A stretch of 21,520 bases of DNA. It comes from a virus. Positions 6,704-12,209 of the stretch are shown here, in pieces. The position numbers and the translations under genes are program-made. The notes beneath the pieces were generated by a model. The model saw only the letters and a list, made by a program, of their open reading frames with translations. It was not told the DNA's origin and did no database searches. The stretch spans positions 1 to 21,520 of IMG/VR virus record IMGVR_UViG_3300031364_000015; one strand, given 5' to 3'. Within the stretch, counting starts at the first letter, position 1. Every line of letters starts with the position of its first letter.

Positions 6704-6797
6704 AAAACAGTTGCTATGGTGAGAATCGAACTCACGATCAGGATTTAATTGCTTACCTAAAAGCGTTTACCAACATCCGCCACATAGCAACTGTTTT
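6704..6797 (-). repeat. 15-bp inverted repeat enclosing a tRNA
   Basis: The ends of the tRNA at 6711-6789 extend outward into a perfect 15-bp inverted repeat (6704-6718 against 6783-6797, AAAACAGTTGCTATG). On the minus-strand transcript the 3' arm is followed by more T bases (complement of 6702-6707). The extended stem could act as a processing signal or weak terminator between the tRNAs and the methyltransferase gene. Confidence 0.65.
6711..6789 (-). tRNA. Leu-type tRNA with damaged or unusual anticodon arm
   Basis: A 79-base gene with a 7-bp acceptor stem (TGCTATG / CATAGCA), a D arm with a 3-bp GCG/CGC stem and a GG in the loop, and a perfect T arm (GTGAG, TTCGATT, CTCAC). The D arm (GGCGG...GGTAAACGC) is of leucine type. 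Between D and T arms, two readings are possible. One is a 5-bp stem TTTAG/TTAAA (with a G-U pair) around an 8-base loop GTAAGCAA. The other is a leucine UAG loop TTTAGGT followed by AAGCA, in which the 5' half of the stem has been lost (about 5 bases). CCA is not encoded. The amino acid is uncertain. Confidence 0.6.
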
Positions 6798-6804
6798 AAA
6801 AAAT

Positions 6805-6887
6805 TGGTGCAGGATAGACTCGAACTATCGATGTATCTTACGTCACGGTTTTACAGACCGATACCCTCGCCGCTAGGTGACTGCACC
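6805..6887 (-). tRNA. tRNA-Tyr (GUA)
   Basis: An 83-base class II tRNA. The acceptor stem is GGTGCAG / CTGCACC, the D arm ACCT / GGGT, the anticodon stem CGGT / ACCG with loop CTGTAAA giving anticodon GUA, the long variable arm has a GTA/TAC stem as in bacterial tRNA-Tyr, and the T arm is GATAG, TTCGAGT, CTATC. The discriminator base is A and CCA is not encoded. The 5' end lies about 3 bases from the start point expected for promoter P4, so almost no leader needs removal. Confidence 0.93.
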
Positions 6888-6894
6888 ATTATTA

Positions 6895-7074
6895 CTAATA
6901 TACGACTTTTTTATTTATTTTAAAACTACATTCAACTATTTTCTTTTCTGCATCATCAGATACAAAATAATTACAACAACCACAAGCAATGCTACCGGCT
7001 TTTACTCCATCATTACCGTTTGGACACTCTGTAAAAAGTTGTTTCTTGTTGTTTATTTTATATTTTATTTTCAT
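6895..7074 (-). CDS. Cys-rich CPN family protein, intact copy, 59 aa
   Basis: A small protein beginning MKIKYKINNKKQLF, then TECPNGNDGVKAGS, then CGCCNYFVSDD and IVECSF. The cysteines (CPN, CxxC, EC) suggest one zinc site. The ATG has a TAGGAG site and follows promoter P5. The C-terminus (KINKKVVY) and the TAG stop are encoded by the DNA that also forms the -35 and -10 boxes of promoter P4. Two degraded relatives lie at 5437-5730 and 9221-9402. It is the only intact copy in the window. The function is unknown. Confidence 0.7.
   Translation of the reverse strand: MKIKYKINNKKQLFTECPNGNDGVKAGSIACGCCNYFVSDDAEKKIVECSFKINKKVVY
6897..6926 (-). promoter_or_regulatory. Phage-type promoter P4 (GTTTTA-N18-TATATT), tRNA promoter
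   Basis: On the minus strand it reads GTTTTA, an 18-base spacer ending AAAGTCG, then TATATT. It lies wholly inside the coding end of the Cys-rich gene and directs tRNA-Tyr, whose first base is about 10 bases after the -10 box, then the second tRNA and the methyltransferase. Confidence 0.75.
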
Positions 7075-7098
7075 TATTTCGCTCCTAAATGTTTATTA

Positions 7099-7128
7099 AT
7101 TATACGACGTTTTTCTTGTTTTATAAAC
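7099..7128 (-). promoter_or_regulatory. Phage-type promoter P5 (GTTTAT-N18-TATAAT)
   Basis: On the minus strand it reads GTTTAT, an 18-base spacer ending AACGTCG, then TATAAT, a perfect sigma-70 -10 box. It lies between the stop of the 84-aa gene (7135) and the Cys-rich gene, whose ATG at 7074 is about 18 bases from the expected RNA start. Confidence 0.8.
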
Positions 7129-7134
7129 AAATTT

Positions 7135-7389
7135 CTATAATGTGTATCTTTTCATTCTTGCCCATTCTAATAATTCAAATAAATAACAAATGTCTGGAAA
7201 ATGTGTTCTTTTGGTCCACCCAGTTTCTATTTTTATTAAATTACCAAAACAGTCACAATGGTGAATTGGCTTAATGTCCTGATTGTTTTCTAAAACATCC
7301 GCCCACTCTAAATTCTCGCGTATTTCATTTATTTTATGAAATTCTTTTCTTCTTCTTAATTGTCTGTAGGTTAATATACTATTACTCAT
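7135..7389 (-). CDS. Hypothetical protein, 84 aa
   Basis: The N-terminal third is a basic helix (TYRQLRRRKEFHKINEIREN), followed by an HHCDCFGNLIKIE segment and an aromatic C-terminal helix (YLFELLEWARMKRY). The HHCDC cluster could bind a metal, but it is a single cluster with no partner pair. An AGGA site stands about 10 bases before the ATG, and the gene follows the zinc-binding 65-aa gene with a 2-base gap. I do not recognise the family. Confidence 0.65.
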   Translation of the reverse strand: MSNSILTYRQLRRRKEFHKINEIRENLEWADVLENNQDIKPIHHCDCFGNLIKIETGWTKRTHFPDICYLFELLEWARMKRYTL

Positions 7390-7391
7390 TT

Positions 7392-7589
7392 CTAATTTCC
7401 TGTTCCTTTTACATCTTTGTTATTAAAAAACCTTTTTAAAAGTTTCAAACATCCTTCACATAAATCAACATCAGGATCAGATTTTACAGATATTTTATCA
7501 AATTTTTTGTAATTAAAAATACCTATAATATACCTTCTATCATTCATGGTTTTTCCACACCTATCACATTTAAAATAAGATACTTTCAT
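7392..7589 (-). CDS. Small four-cysteine zinc-ribbon-like protein, 65 aa
   Basis: Two CxxC knuckles, FKCDRCGKTM near the N-terminus and DLCEGCLKLL near residue 45, are separated by a hydrophobic strand pair (RYIIGIFNYKKF). This layout is that of a zinc ribbon. A strong AAGGAGG ribosome binding site precedes the ATG. Small zinc ribbons in phages often bind nucleic acid or RNA polymerase, but there is no direct evidence here. It heads a pair with the 84-aa gene. Confidence 0.7.
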   Translation of the reverse strand: MKVSYFKCDRCGKTMNDRRYIIGIFNYKKFDKISVKSDPDVDLCEGCLKLLKRFFNNKDVKGTGN

Positions 7590-7636
7590 ATTATAACCTC
7601 CTTAATAATTGTTTTTTCAGACGTATTTTGTTTGTT

Positions 7637-7882
7637 TTATAAATTATTATGACAAATATATGTAGGAATAAATTTGTCAACAATATCTTTTGATTCTTTT
7701 AACATTATATATAAATTAGAATATTTTCTTAATGCTCTTATTAATTCAAACTTTAATCTTCCTATTGATTTTTGATCATCCCTTTCAACCTTGAATGTAA
7801 TATAATTCATAATTATTTTTTTAACTTTAAACGTTTTAAATAAAAACCAAATAATTTTTATTTTAATATTCCTTAAATTCAC
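7637..7882 (-). CDS. Hypothetical protein, 81 aa, GTG start
   Basis: The frame begins at GTG (7882) with an AAAGGA site about 8 bases ahead. A later in-frame ATG (giving MNYITFKVERDD) has no such site, so GTG is preferred. The N-terminus is basic with a short hydrophobic part (IKIIWFLFKTF), perhaps amphipathic and not a full membrane segment. The rest is a mixed strand and helix region without known motifs. It is the first gene read from promoter P6. Confidence 0.6.
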   Translation of the reverse strand: MNLRNIKIKIIWFLFKTFKVKKIIMNYITFKVERDDQKSIGRLKFELIRALRKYSNLYIMLKESKDIVDKFIPTYICHNNL

Positions 7883-7911
7883 AACACTATCCTTTCAAAT
7901 TTTGTTTATTA

Positions 7912-7940
7912 ATTATACGACATTTTCTAAATAAATAAAC
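7912..7940 (-). promoter_or_regulatory. Phage-type promoter P6 (GTTTAT-N17-TATAAT)
   Basis: On the minus strand it reads GTTTAT, a 17-base spacer ending AATGTCG, then TATAAT followed by TAAT. This is the best match to the shared motif. It lies 1 base after the stop of the 247-aa gene (7942-7944), and RNA would start about 23 bases before the GTG of the 81-aa gene. Confidence 0.85.
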
Positions 7941-7941
7941 A

Positions 7942-8685
7942 CTAATTTATTTCTTTGAATCCTTCTTTTCCCACAAGTCTTGCAACCTTATCCATTTCTA
8001 ATGAAATATCTTTAAGTAAATCCATATCTTTTACCAGCTTTACTAAGATGAGGTAAAATTGATTAAACAAAAACATAACCTGTTCTTTTGTAAATGATAC
8101 ATTTTTTGCGTGTTTAATTTCCCAATGTTCTTTTTTCAACCTTGCTATTTCTCCAATTAAAAACATAAGGGTCCCGGGAGCCTTTGCCACTTTTTCATCA
8201 TCATTCATTTTTAAATAATTTCTAAGTAAAGCTATTCCAAGCTTCAGCTCTTCAGTTGTATCTTGAAATTGTTCCGGTTCTAAATTTTCTATTTCTTTTA
8301 ATTCTTTCTGTAATGTTTGTATTCCGGCCCCTGAATATATACCCAGGCTTTCTTTTATTTTTCTTATTTCTTTTTTGGCAATTTTTTCTCCACCTGTATG
8401 GGTTTTACACGCAATTTGCCCAGACATCGCAAACCTACCACACTGAAGGACTTTTCCGTTTTTTTTAATTTTTGCTTGACACCTTATAACTGCAACTCCA
8501 TTATTTTTAATTAATAGTTTTTTCCAACCATCTATTGATTGATTAGCAACCAACACTGAATTTTTTCTTTGCTTTTTTACTAGTTTATCAAAAAGCATTT
8601 CCTTAGAGACTATACTTTGTAACTCTTTTTTTTCTTCCCTAGCTGCCTCCAGGGCTCTCTTTTTTCCTTCTTTGTCAAGCTTCAT
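7942..8685 (-). CDS. Zinc-binding HGG-type protein, possible DNA-packaging or DNA-binding role
   Basis: A 247-aa protein: a charged helical start (about 1-30), then a cysteine cluster (about residues 69-99) with the pattern RCQAK, LQCGRFAMSG, ACKTHTGG, then a long mainly helical region of charged and hydrophobic repeats. The C..C..C..H-GG cluster resembles the HGGxSTG-type zinc motif found in some phage proteins, including some small terminase-like DNA-binding proteins. The large terminase is over 10 kb away, so a small-terminase role is only a possibility. The ATG overlaps the stop of the 80-aa gene by ATGA. Confidence 0.55.
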   Translation of the reverse strand: MKLDKEGKKRALEAAREEKKELQSIVSKEMLFDKLVKKQRKNSVLVANQSIDGWKKLLIKNNGVAVIRCQAKIKKNGKVLQCGRFAMSGQIACKTHTGGEKIAKKEIRKIKESLGIYSGAGIQTLQKELKEIENLEPEQFQDTTEELKLGIALLRNYLKMNDDEKVAKAPGTLMFLIGEIARLKKEHWEIKHAKNVSFTKEQVMFLFNQFYLILVKLVKDMDLLKDISLEMDKVARLVGKEGFKEIN

Positions 8686-8924
8686 TTTAATTTTCCTTGA
8701 TTTATATTAAAAAAACAACCGTTTGTTGCATCAGATAAATCTTTATTTATAATATTAGGAATGTCTTTTTCATTTATTTCATAAGTTATATTCCCCATTT
8801 CATCTACAGATAATATCTTAGCTTTCGTTTTATATGTCTTGTAATAAAAATCTATAAGTTTGTTTATTTTCTGTTTATAATAATTTCTTAACAAACGACT
8901 CGGTTCAAAATATGTTACTTTCAT
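8682..8924 (-). CDS. Hypothetical protein, 80 aa
   Basis: A basic, Tyr-rich N-terminal helix (SRLLRNYYKQKINKLIDFYY) precedes a strand region (AKILSVDEMGNITYEIN) and a polar tail. Its start overlaps the 88-aa gene by 20 bases and its stop overlaps the next gene by ATGA, showing a coupled three-gene group. No recognised motif is present. Confidence 0.65.
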   Translation of the reverse strand: MKVTYFEPSRLLRNYYKQKINKLIDFYYKTYKTKAKILSVDEMGNITYEINEKDIPNIINKDLSDATNGCFFNINQGKLK

Positions 8925-9171
8925 TATTAAAAAATTCTACAATTATTTTTTCACCTGGAGGAAGAAGTTTGACAACTCCATCTACGGTTACGGTATTAGT
9001 CCAAAAATAACCATTCGTTAAATTAAAATAATAACCATCTTTTGTTTTAAAAACATAATGACCATTAAAACCATAATTATTATTTAATATTTTTCCAACT
9101 GAATTTTTCGGCATATCAGCCATGTTAATAATCCCTTGTTGATCTTCTGGATTATTTGTAATTCTAAGCAT
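8905..9171 (-). CDS. Hypothetical protein, 88 aa
   Basis: A beta-rich small protein with Gly and aromatic residues (NNYGFNGHYVF, DGYYFNLTNGYFW, then VTVDGVVKLLPPGEKI). The short repeated strand pattern suggests a small barrel. The ATG has an AAAAGGAG site. It is the first gene of the 9171-7942 group. A promoter-like copy of the 19-base repeat lies 28 bases upstream. I do not recognise the family. Confidence 0.65.
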   Translation of the reverse strand: MLRITNNPEDQQGIINMADMPKNSVGKILNNNYGFNGHYVFKTKDGYYFNLTNGYFWTNTVTVDGVVKLLPPGEKIIVEFFNNESNIF

Positions 9172-9198
9172 TATTTACTCCTTTTATTGTTTTAATAT

Positions 9199-9217
9199 AT
9201 TATAAGTAATTTTATAT
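9199..9217 (-). repeat. 19-bp direct repeat, copy 1, promoter-like
   Basis: The 19 bases at 9199-9217 are identical to 9421-9439. On the minus strand both contain ATTACTTATAAT, with a good TATAAT box, and both stand just upstream of a small gene (88-aa gene and degraded Cys-rich gene). There is no GTTTA -35 box or TCG before TATAAT, so this is not the P1-P8 motif and may be a second promoter class. Confidence 0.5.
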
Positions 9218-9220
9218 TTT

Positions 9221-9402
9221 TTAAGATTTATTTTTTACCTCTCTTTTTTTATAAAAACATTCAACTATATGTTTTTTTCATCATCATGTAAAAAATAATA
9301 ACACTGACGACAATATCTATTACCTACTTTGAATAATGCATCTTCTTTATTTGGGCAAGGTGTTATACACCATCCTTTGTATACTACATAATTTATTGTA
9401 AT
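9221..9402 (-). pseudogene. Cys-rich CPN protein, degraded copy
   Basis: Downstream of an AAAAGGGG site a frame reads ITINYVVYKGWC, CPNKEDALFKVG, CRQCYYFLHDDE and then a TAG. It aligns with the intact family member (KIKYKI, CPN, CxxC.YF, DD). The position of the start codon is ATT and not ATG. Adding one base to a run of seven A (T run at 9272-9278 on the plus strand) would restore IVECFYKKRE, matching IVECSF of the intact copy, with a stop at 9221-9223. The copy has thus lost both its start codon and its frame, or the sequence has errors here. Confidence 0.5.
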
Positions 9403-9420
9403 TATAAACCCCTTTTAATT

Positions 9421-9439
9421 ATTATAAGTAATTTTATAT
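9421..9439 (-). repeat. 19-bp direct repeat, copy 2, promoter-like
   Basis: Identical to 9199-9217. It lies between the 56-aa gene (9450-9620) and the degraded Cys-rich copy, with TATAAT on the minus strand about 15-20 bases before the ribosome binding site. A related but not identical stretch occurs at about 9640-9650 before the 56-aa gene. Confidence 0.5.
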
Positions 9440-9449
9440 AAAATTTAAT

Positions 9450-9620
9450 TTATTTTCGATAAAGCCCAACTAAACCAAAACTTTTTAATTCTTTAACTGA
9501 ATATTTAAAACTTGCTTTTGGAGCTGATATTTTAATTTTTTCTAGCCAATCTTTTCCATAAAATTCATTTGTTTGTGAAGAAAATAAATCCTTTTCTGGT
9601 ATATTTGTTATAAATTTCAT
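9450..9620 (-). CDS. Hypothetical protein, 56 aa
   Basis: A short gene with a strong AAAAGGAG site before ATG 9620. The product begins MKFITNIPEKDLF and ends VKELKSFGLVGLYRK; it has a few hydrophobic turns and no motif I know. It stands alone between the two promoter-like stretches near 9430 and 9645. Confidence 0.6.
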   Translation of the reverse strand: MKFITNIPEKDLFSSQTNEFYGKDWLEKIKISAPKASFKYSVKELKSFGLVGLYRK

Positions 9621-9772
9621 TTATATCTCCTTTTAACTATTTTATATAAGTTTTTACACCGACAAATTTAATTAAAATCTTAAAAACTTGATCAATTGTC
9701 CATACCTTAATTTTCTATACCTAAATGCTTTAATTCTTAATTTTCTTTCCAAAGATTTTTAATATTTTTCTC
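9621..9772 (-). other. Intergenic stretch, no clear gene
   Basis: About 150 bases. It holds the ribosome binding site of the 56-aa gene and a TATATAAAATA stretch near 9640-9650 on the minus strand that could be a promoter. A 26-codon frame with a TTG start but no ribosome binding site is probably chance. I see no terminator or RNA gene. Confidence 0.5.
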
Positions 9773-10015
9773 TCAATCTACAAACTCCCATTTTTCTTTT
9801 ATTCCATTAATTATAGCAATTTGTATTTCCATTTCATGATAACTATGCCTATATTTAATTAATTTTTCAAGTTCTTCAATAGCTTCTGATAAATTATATT
9901 TTATTTGGTTTAACTGTTCGTTTTCTTTTTCAAGGTTTTCTATTTTTCTTTTTATCATTGCGTTTTCAAGGACACTTTTTATATTTCTTTTTTTATACTC
10001 TTCATCTGATATCAT
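9773..10015 (-). CDS. Coiled-coil protein, 80 aa
   Basis: I chose the ATG at 10015 (MISDEEYKK), which overlaps the stop of the upstream gene by ATGA; the frame is open to 10030 but that adds only five codons inside the neighbour. A leucine-rich coiled coil (KIENLEKENEQLNQIKYNL and on) fills the middle. The C-terminus KEKWEFVD closely matches KEKWELAE of the upstream gene, and both have LEKENExL, so the two look like tandem relatives. The function is unknown. Confidence 0.65.
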   Translation of the reverse strand: MISDEEYKKRNIKSVLENAMIKRKIENLEKENEQLNQIKYNLSEAIEELEKLIKYRHSYHEMEIQIAIINGIKEKWEFVD

Positions 10016-10302
10016 TCTGCCAACTCCCATTTTTCTTTATTTTCACAAGTATTATTTTGAAAATATTCACATTCATTATCAAATCCAGCATCATGTATAC
10101 AAATAGAACATTTTTTCAAATTATAAATTTGTTGTTTTAGTTTTTCATTTTCTTTTTCAAGTTTTTCAATTCCCGGCAATATATCTTCGCAAGTTTTTAT
10201 AATTCCATTATAATAAGAAATGGAACTTGATCTAAAAGTAACATTATATCTTATTCCTTCTGACTCTTTTTTAATTATTTTTATTTCTTCACTCAATTTC
10301 AT
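10012..10302 (-). CDS. Coiled-coil protein with Cys-rich tail, 96 aa
   Basis: A coiled coil (GIEKLEKENEKLKQQIYNL, about residues 44-62) is followed by a four-cysteine tail with CSIC, NECEYF and TCENKEKW, which could hold a zinc ion, and an ending KEKWELAE shared with the next gene. A strong AAAGGAG site precedes the ATG. Small coiled-coil proteins ending in a C...WE motif are common in phage accessory regions, usually without known function. Confidence 0.65.
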   Translation of the reverse strand: MKLSEEIKIIKKESEGIRYNVTFRSSSISYYNGIIKTCEDILPGIEKLEKENEKLKQQIYNLKKCSICIHDAGFDNECEYFQNNTCENKEKWELAE

Positions 10303-10315
10303 ATTATTTACTCCT

Positions 10316-10627
10316 TTATTGTTTTTTAAAATATTTAATTATACCGTCTGTTATACTATCCCCACATTTGATATTTAATAACTCACATAATTTATTGTTT
10401 CCCTGAAATAATTGTATTATTGAATCAAAAAATTTTTCGGCTAAGTTATTCTTGTAATTTTCTAAATATGTTTTTTCAAAGTCTAAACCACACCAATCTA
10501 ATTTTTCTAATTTTTCTTTATCTATAAAATATGATCTTGATTGAAGCCCGAATCTATTTTTTGTTTTTTTAATACTTATACATTTTTCTAAATCTTTTAT
10601 CATGCTATTTGAAATATATGTTTTCAT
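10316..10627 (-). CDS. Hypothetical protein, 103 aa
   Basis: A mixed helical protein with four scattered cysteines and an aromatic centre (RSYFIDKEKL, LDWCGLDFEKTYL). No known domain is seen. A GAGG site lies before the ATG. It follows the small membrane-protein gene by about 60 bases that contain no convincing gene. Confidence 0.65.
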   Translation of the reverse strand: MKTYISNSMIKDLEKCISIKKTKNRFGLQSRSYFIDKEKLEKLDWCGLDFEKTYLENYKNNLAEKFFDSIIQLFQGNNKLCELLNIKCGDSITDGIIKYFKKQ

Positions 10628-10689
10628 TTTTTCCTCATTCCTTTTTGTTTCCTTAATAAATTTTTTTAACCATGATACAACTTTTTCTA

Positions 10690-10848
10690 TTATTTTGTGT
10701 CACTTCTATAAATAAACATGAATAGAAGGAATATCACAATAACCTGCTCCCGCATAAACCTAAATCCAATTATTTGTAAAATAACTGAAATTACTACTGC
10801 TAAAAAAATAGTTCCTATTGTCTGTAAAATTTTAAACAATACTTTCAT
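10690..10848 (-). CDS. Small membrane protein, 52 aa
   Basis: Two hydrophobic helices (about residues 9-27 and 36-47) are joined by a short charged loop (GFRFMREQ), ending YRSDTK. The ATG lies 1 base after the sigma-factor stop codon, and its GGAG site is inside the last codons of the sigma gene, so the two are translationally coupled. It has the size of a small holin or anti-sigma-like membrane peptide, but no homology is evident. The coupling to the sigma gene makes a regulatory link worth considering. Confidence 0.65.
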   Translation of the reverse strand: MKVLFKILQTIGTIFLAVVISVILQIIGFRFMREQVIVIFLLFMFIYRSDTK

Positions 10849-10849
10849 T

Positions 10850-11680
10850 TTAACTCCAAAATTCTTTTATTCTTTTTTTGTTTTTTAACATATTTAAAGC
10901 CTTACTTTCGATTTGTCTTATTCTTTCATAAGATAAACCTAAAATTTCTCCTATTTCACAGAAATTTATTTTTTCATTTAATTTATTGTACCTTAGCTGA
11001 ATAATTCTTTTTTCTCTTTTTGGTAATTCGTTTATTGACTCTTTTAAAATATCACCCAACTCTTTTTTTTCTAAAACATCATAAACAATCTCTTTTTCAT
11101 CAGTAATTGTTTCTATAACAGCTCTGCCACAATCTTTTTCTGAATAATCTAAACTTGAAATTTCTCTTTTCCCTTTTGTTATATCTTTTATTTTTATTAT
11201 TAAACCTTCATCTAAATTAGAAAAATCAGACAATTCATTAATACTTGGATATCTACCGAACATATCAAAAAATTCTTTTTCTTTTTTTATAATTGTGTCA
11301 ATTTTTTCAATAACCCAAAGAGGAATTTTAATTATATTTAAATCTTTTTTTATATATCTTAAAATTTTTTGTCTTATCCAATAAAAACAATACGTTGAAA
11401 ATTTTATATTTTTTCTGTAATCAAATTTATCTACAGCTTGAATTAATCCAAGATTTCCCTCTTGAATTAAATCAAAAAAATCTACCCTTTTTGATTTATA
11501 AGCTTTTGCAAAAAAAACAACTAGCTTTAAATTAGATTTTATTATTTTATTTTTTATATATAATATTTTATTTTCATTTTTTTCTTTTTCTAATTTTATG
11601 AAAAGTTTTTTTATTTCATTATTTGTTAATGTTTTGTTTTTATTTATTTCTTTAAAATAAATCGACAATTCTTTTTTCAT
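10850..11680 (-). CDS. Phage RNA polymerase sigma factor, sigma-70 family
   Basis: A 276-aa sigma factor with regions 1.2, 2, 3 and 4 in order. Region 2 includes DFFDLIQEGNLGLIQAVDKF (2.1-2.2) and FSTYCFYWIRQKI (about 94-106; 2.3-2.4), close to the primary-sigma sequence that melts and reads the -10 box. Region 3 follows (about 125-195). Region 4.2 is IGEILGLSYERIRQIESKAL (about 243-262). In that helix the residue equal to Arg584 of E. coli sigma-70 is Tyr251, while the Glu, Arg and Gln that follow are kept. The protein lacks region 1.1, so it is an alternative factor. It would bind host core RNA polymerase and probably reads the promoters P1-P8. The start follows the previous stop by 2 bases. 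Confidence 0.92.
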   Translation of the reverse strand: MKKELSIYFKEINKNKTLTNNEIKKLFIKLEKEKNENKILYIKNKIIKSNLKLVVFFAKAYKSKRVDFFDLIQEGNLGLIQAVDKFDYRKNIKFSTYCFYWIRQKILRYIKKDLNIIKIPLWVIEKIDTIIKKEKEFFDMFGRYPSINELSDFSNLDEGLIIKIKDITKGKREISSLDYSEKDCGRAVIETITDEKEIVYDVLEKKELGDILKESINELPKREKRIIQLRYNKLNEKINFCEIGEILGLSYERIRQIESKALNMLKNKKRIKEFWS

Positions 11681-11682
11681 TT

Positions 11683-12012
11683 TTATCTCTTTAATTGTAA
11701 AATTCTCCTATATTCAACCGGAATTTTGTTTTTAGTAGCATAATTTAATCCATATTTCATTCCAGAGCTCATACCGTAATCAATATAAAAAATATGTTTT
11801 TCAGCAACACCTTTCCAAGCTAGTCCTGCATCAATTCCAATTTGTCTTTCTTTAGGAAAATCATCATTTAAAATACCTTCCTGTGTATACAACAAATGAG
11901 AAGCTATTGGTGATTCTCCCCGCATTAAAGAGTCCCTAACACACATTCTTGCATATTTTATATTTCTCTCTACATCTCCAGCGTATGGTGACTCAAGAAT
12001 TACTCTTATCAT
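11683..12012 (-). CDS. DUF7768 family protein
   Basis: The start is taken at ATG 12012 (MIRVILESPYAGDVERN), with GGAG 9 bases before it; the frame is open further to 12063 but that overlaps the Cys-rich gene. The protein (109 aa) has the features of a common phage family: ILESPYAGDVERNIKYAR, SLMRGESPIASHLLYTQ, ERQIGIDAGLAW and a C-terminal strand-helix. The family (DUF7768) is widespread in phages and prophages. Its fold resembles nucleoside-deoxyribosyltransferase-like proteins, but the reaction is not known to me. It overlaps the gene upstream by 20 bases and is followed at once by the sigma factor. Confidence 0.75.
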   Translation of the reverse strand: MIRVILESPYAGDVERNIKYARMCVRDSLMRGESPIASHLLYTQEGILNDDFPKERQIGIDAGLAWKGVAEKHIFYIDYGMSSGMKYGLNYATKNKIPVEYRRILQLKR

Positions 12013-12193
12013 AATCTTTTCTCCATTTTTTAGTAAAATATAACAAATCATTTGTATATTCAAACAAATTTAAAACAACTCTTCCTTTTGATGCATATCT
12101 TTTACAACATGGGCACGGATTAGATAAACTGTTTTTACATTCTGGGTACAAACAAGGATCGTTATTTTCAAACACTGTTTTTATTTCTTTCAT
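11993..12193 (-). CDS. Small Cys-rich protein, 66 aa
   Basis: Five cysteines in a pattern CLYPEC, then CPCC, within the first 32 residues form a likely zinc site, followed by a hydrophobic and basic C-terminal helix (LFEYTNDLLYFTKKWRKD). An AAGGA site is placed before ATG 12193, only about 10 bases from the RNA start expected from promoter P7. It is the first gene of the sigma-factor operon. The function is unknown. Confidence 0.7.
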   Translation of the reverse strand: MKEIKTVFENNDPCLYPECKNSLSNPCPCCKRYASKGRVVLNLFEYTNDLLYFTKKWRKDYDKSNS

Positions 12194-12209
12194 GATTTGT
12201 CCTTTATTA

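Noticed and set aside
6667-6735. Longer start of the methyltransferase at 6735
   Set aside because: It would run into the tRNA gene; the ATG at 6666 has a GGAG site and begins just before the conserved part.
7600-7645. A possible ninth promoter of the P1-P8 class before the 65-aa zinc gene
   Set aside because: The minus strand has a GTTTA-poor stretch and ACGTC without a TATAWT at the right distance; the match is too weak.
9640-9760. A 26-codon TTG frame in the gap before the 56-aa gene
   Set aside because: It has no ribosome binding site and no similarity to other genes here.
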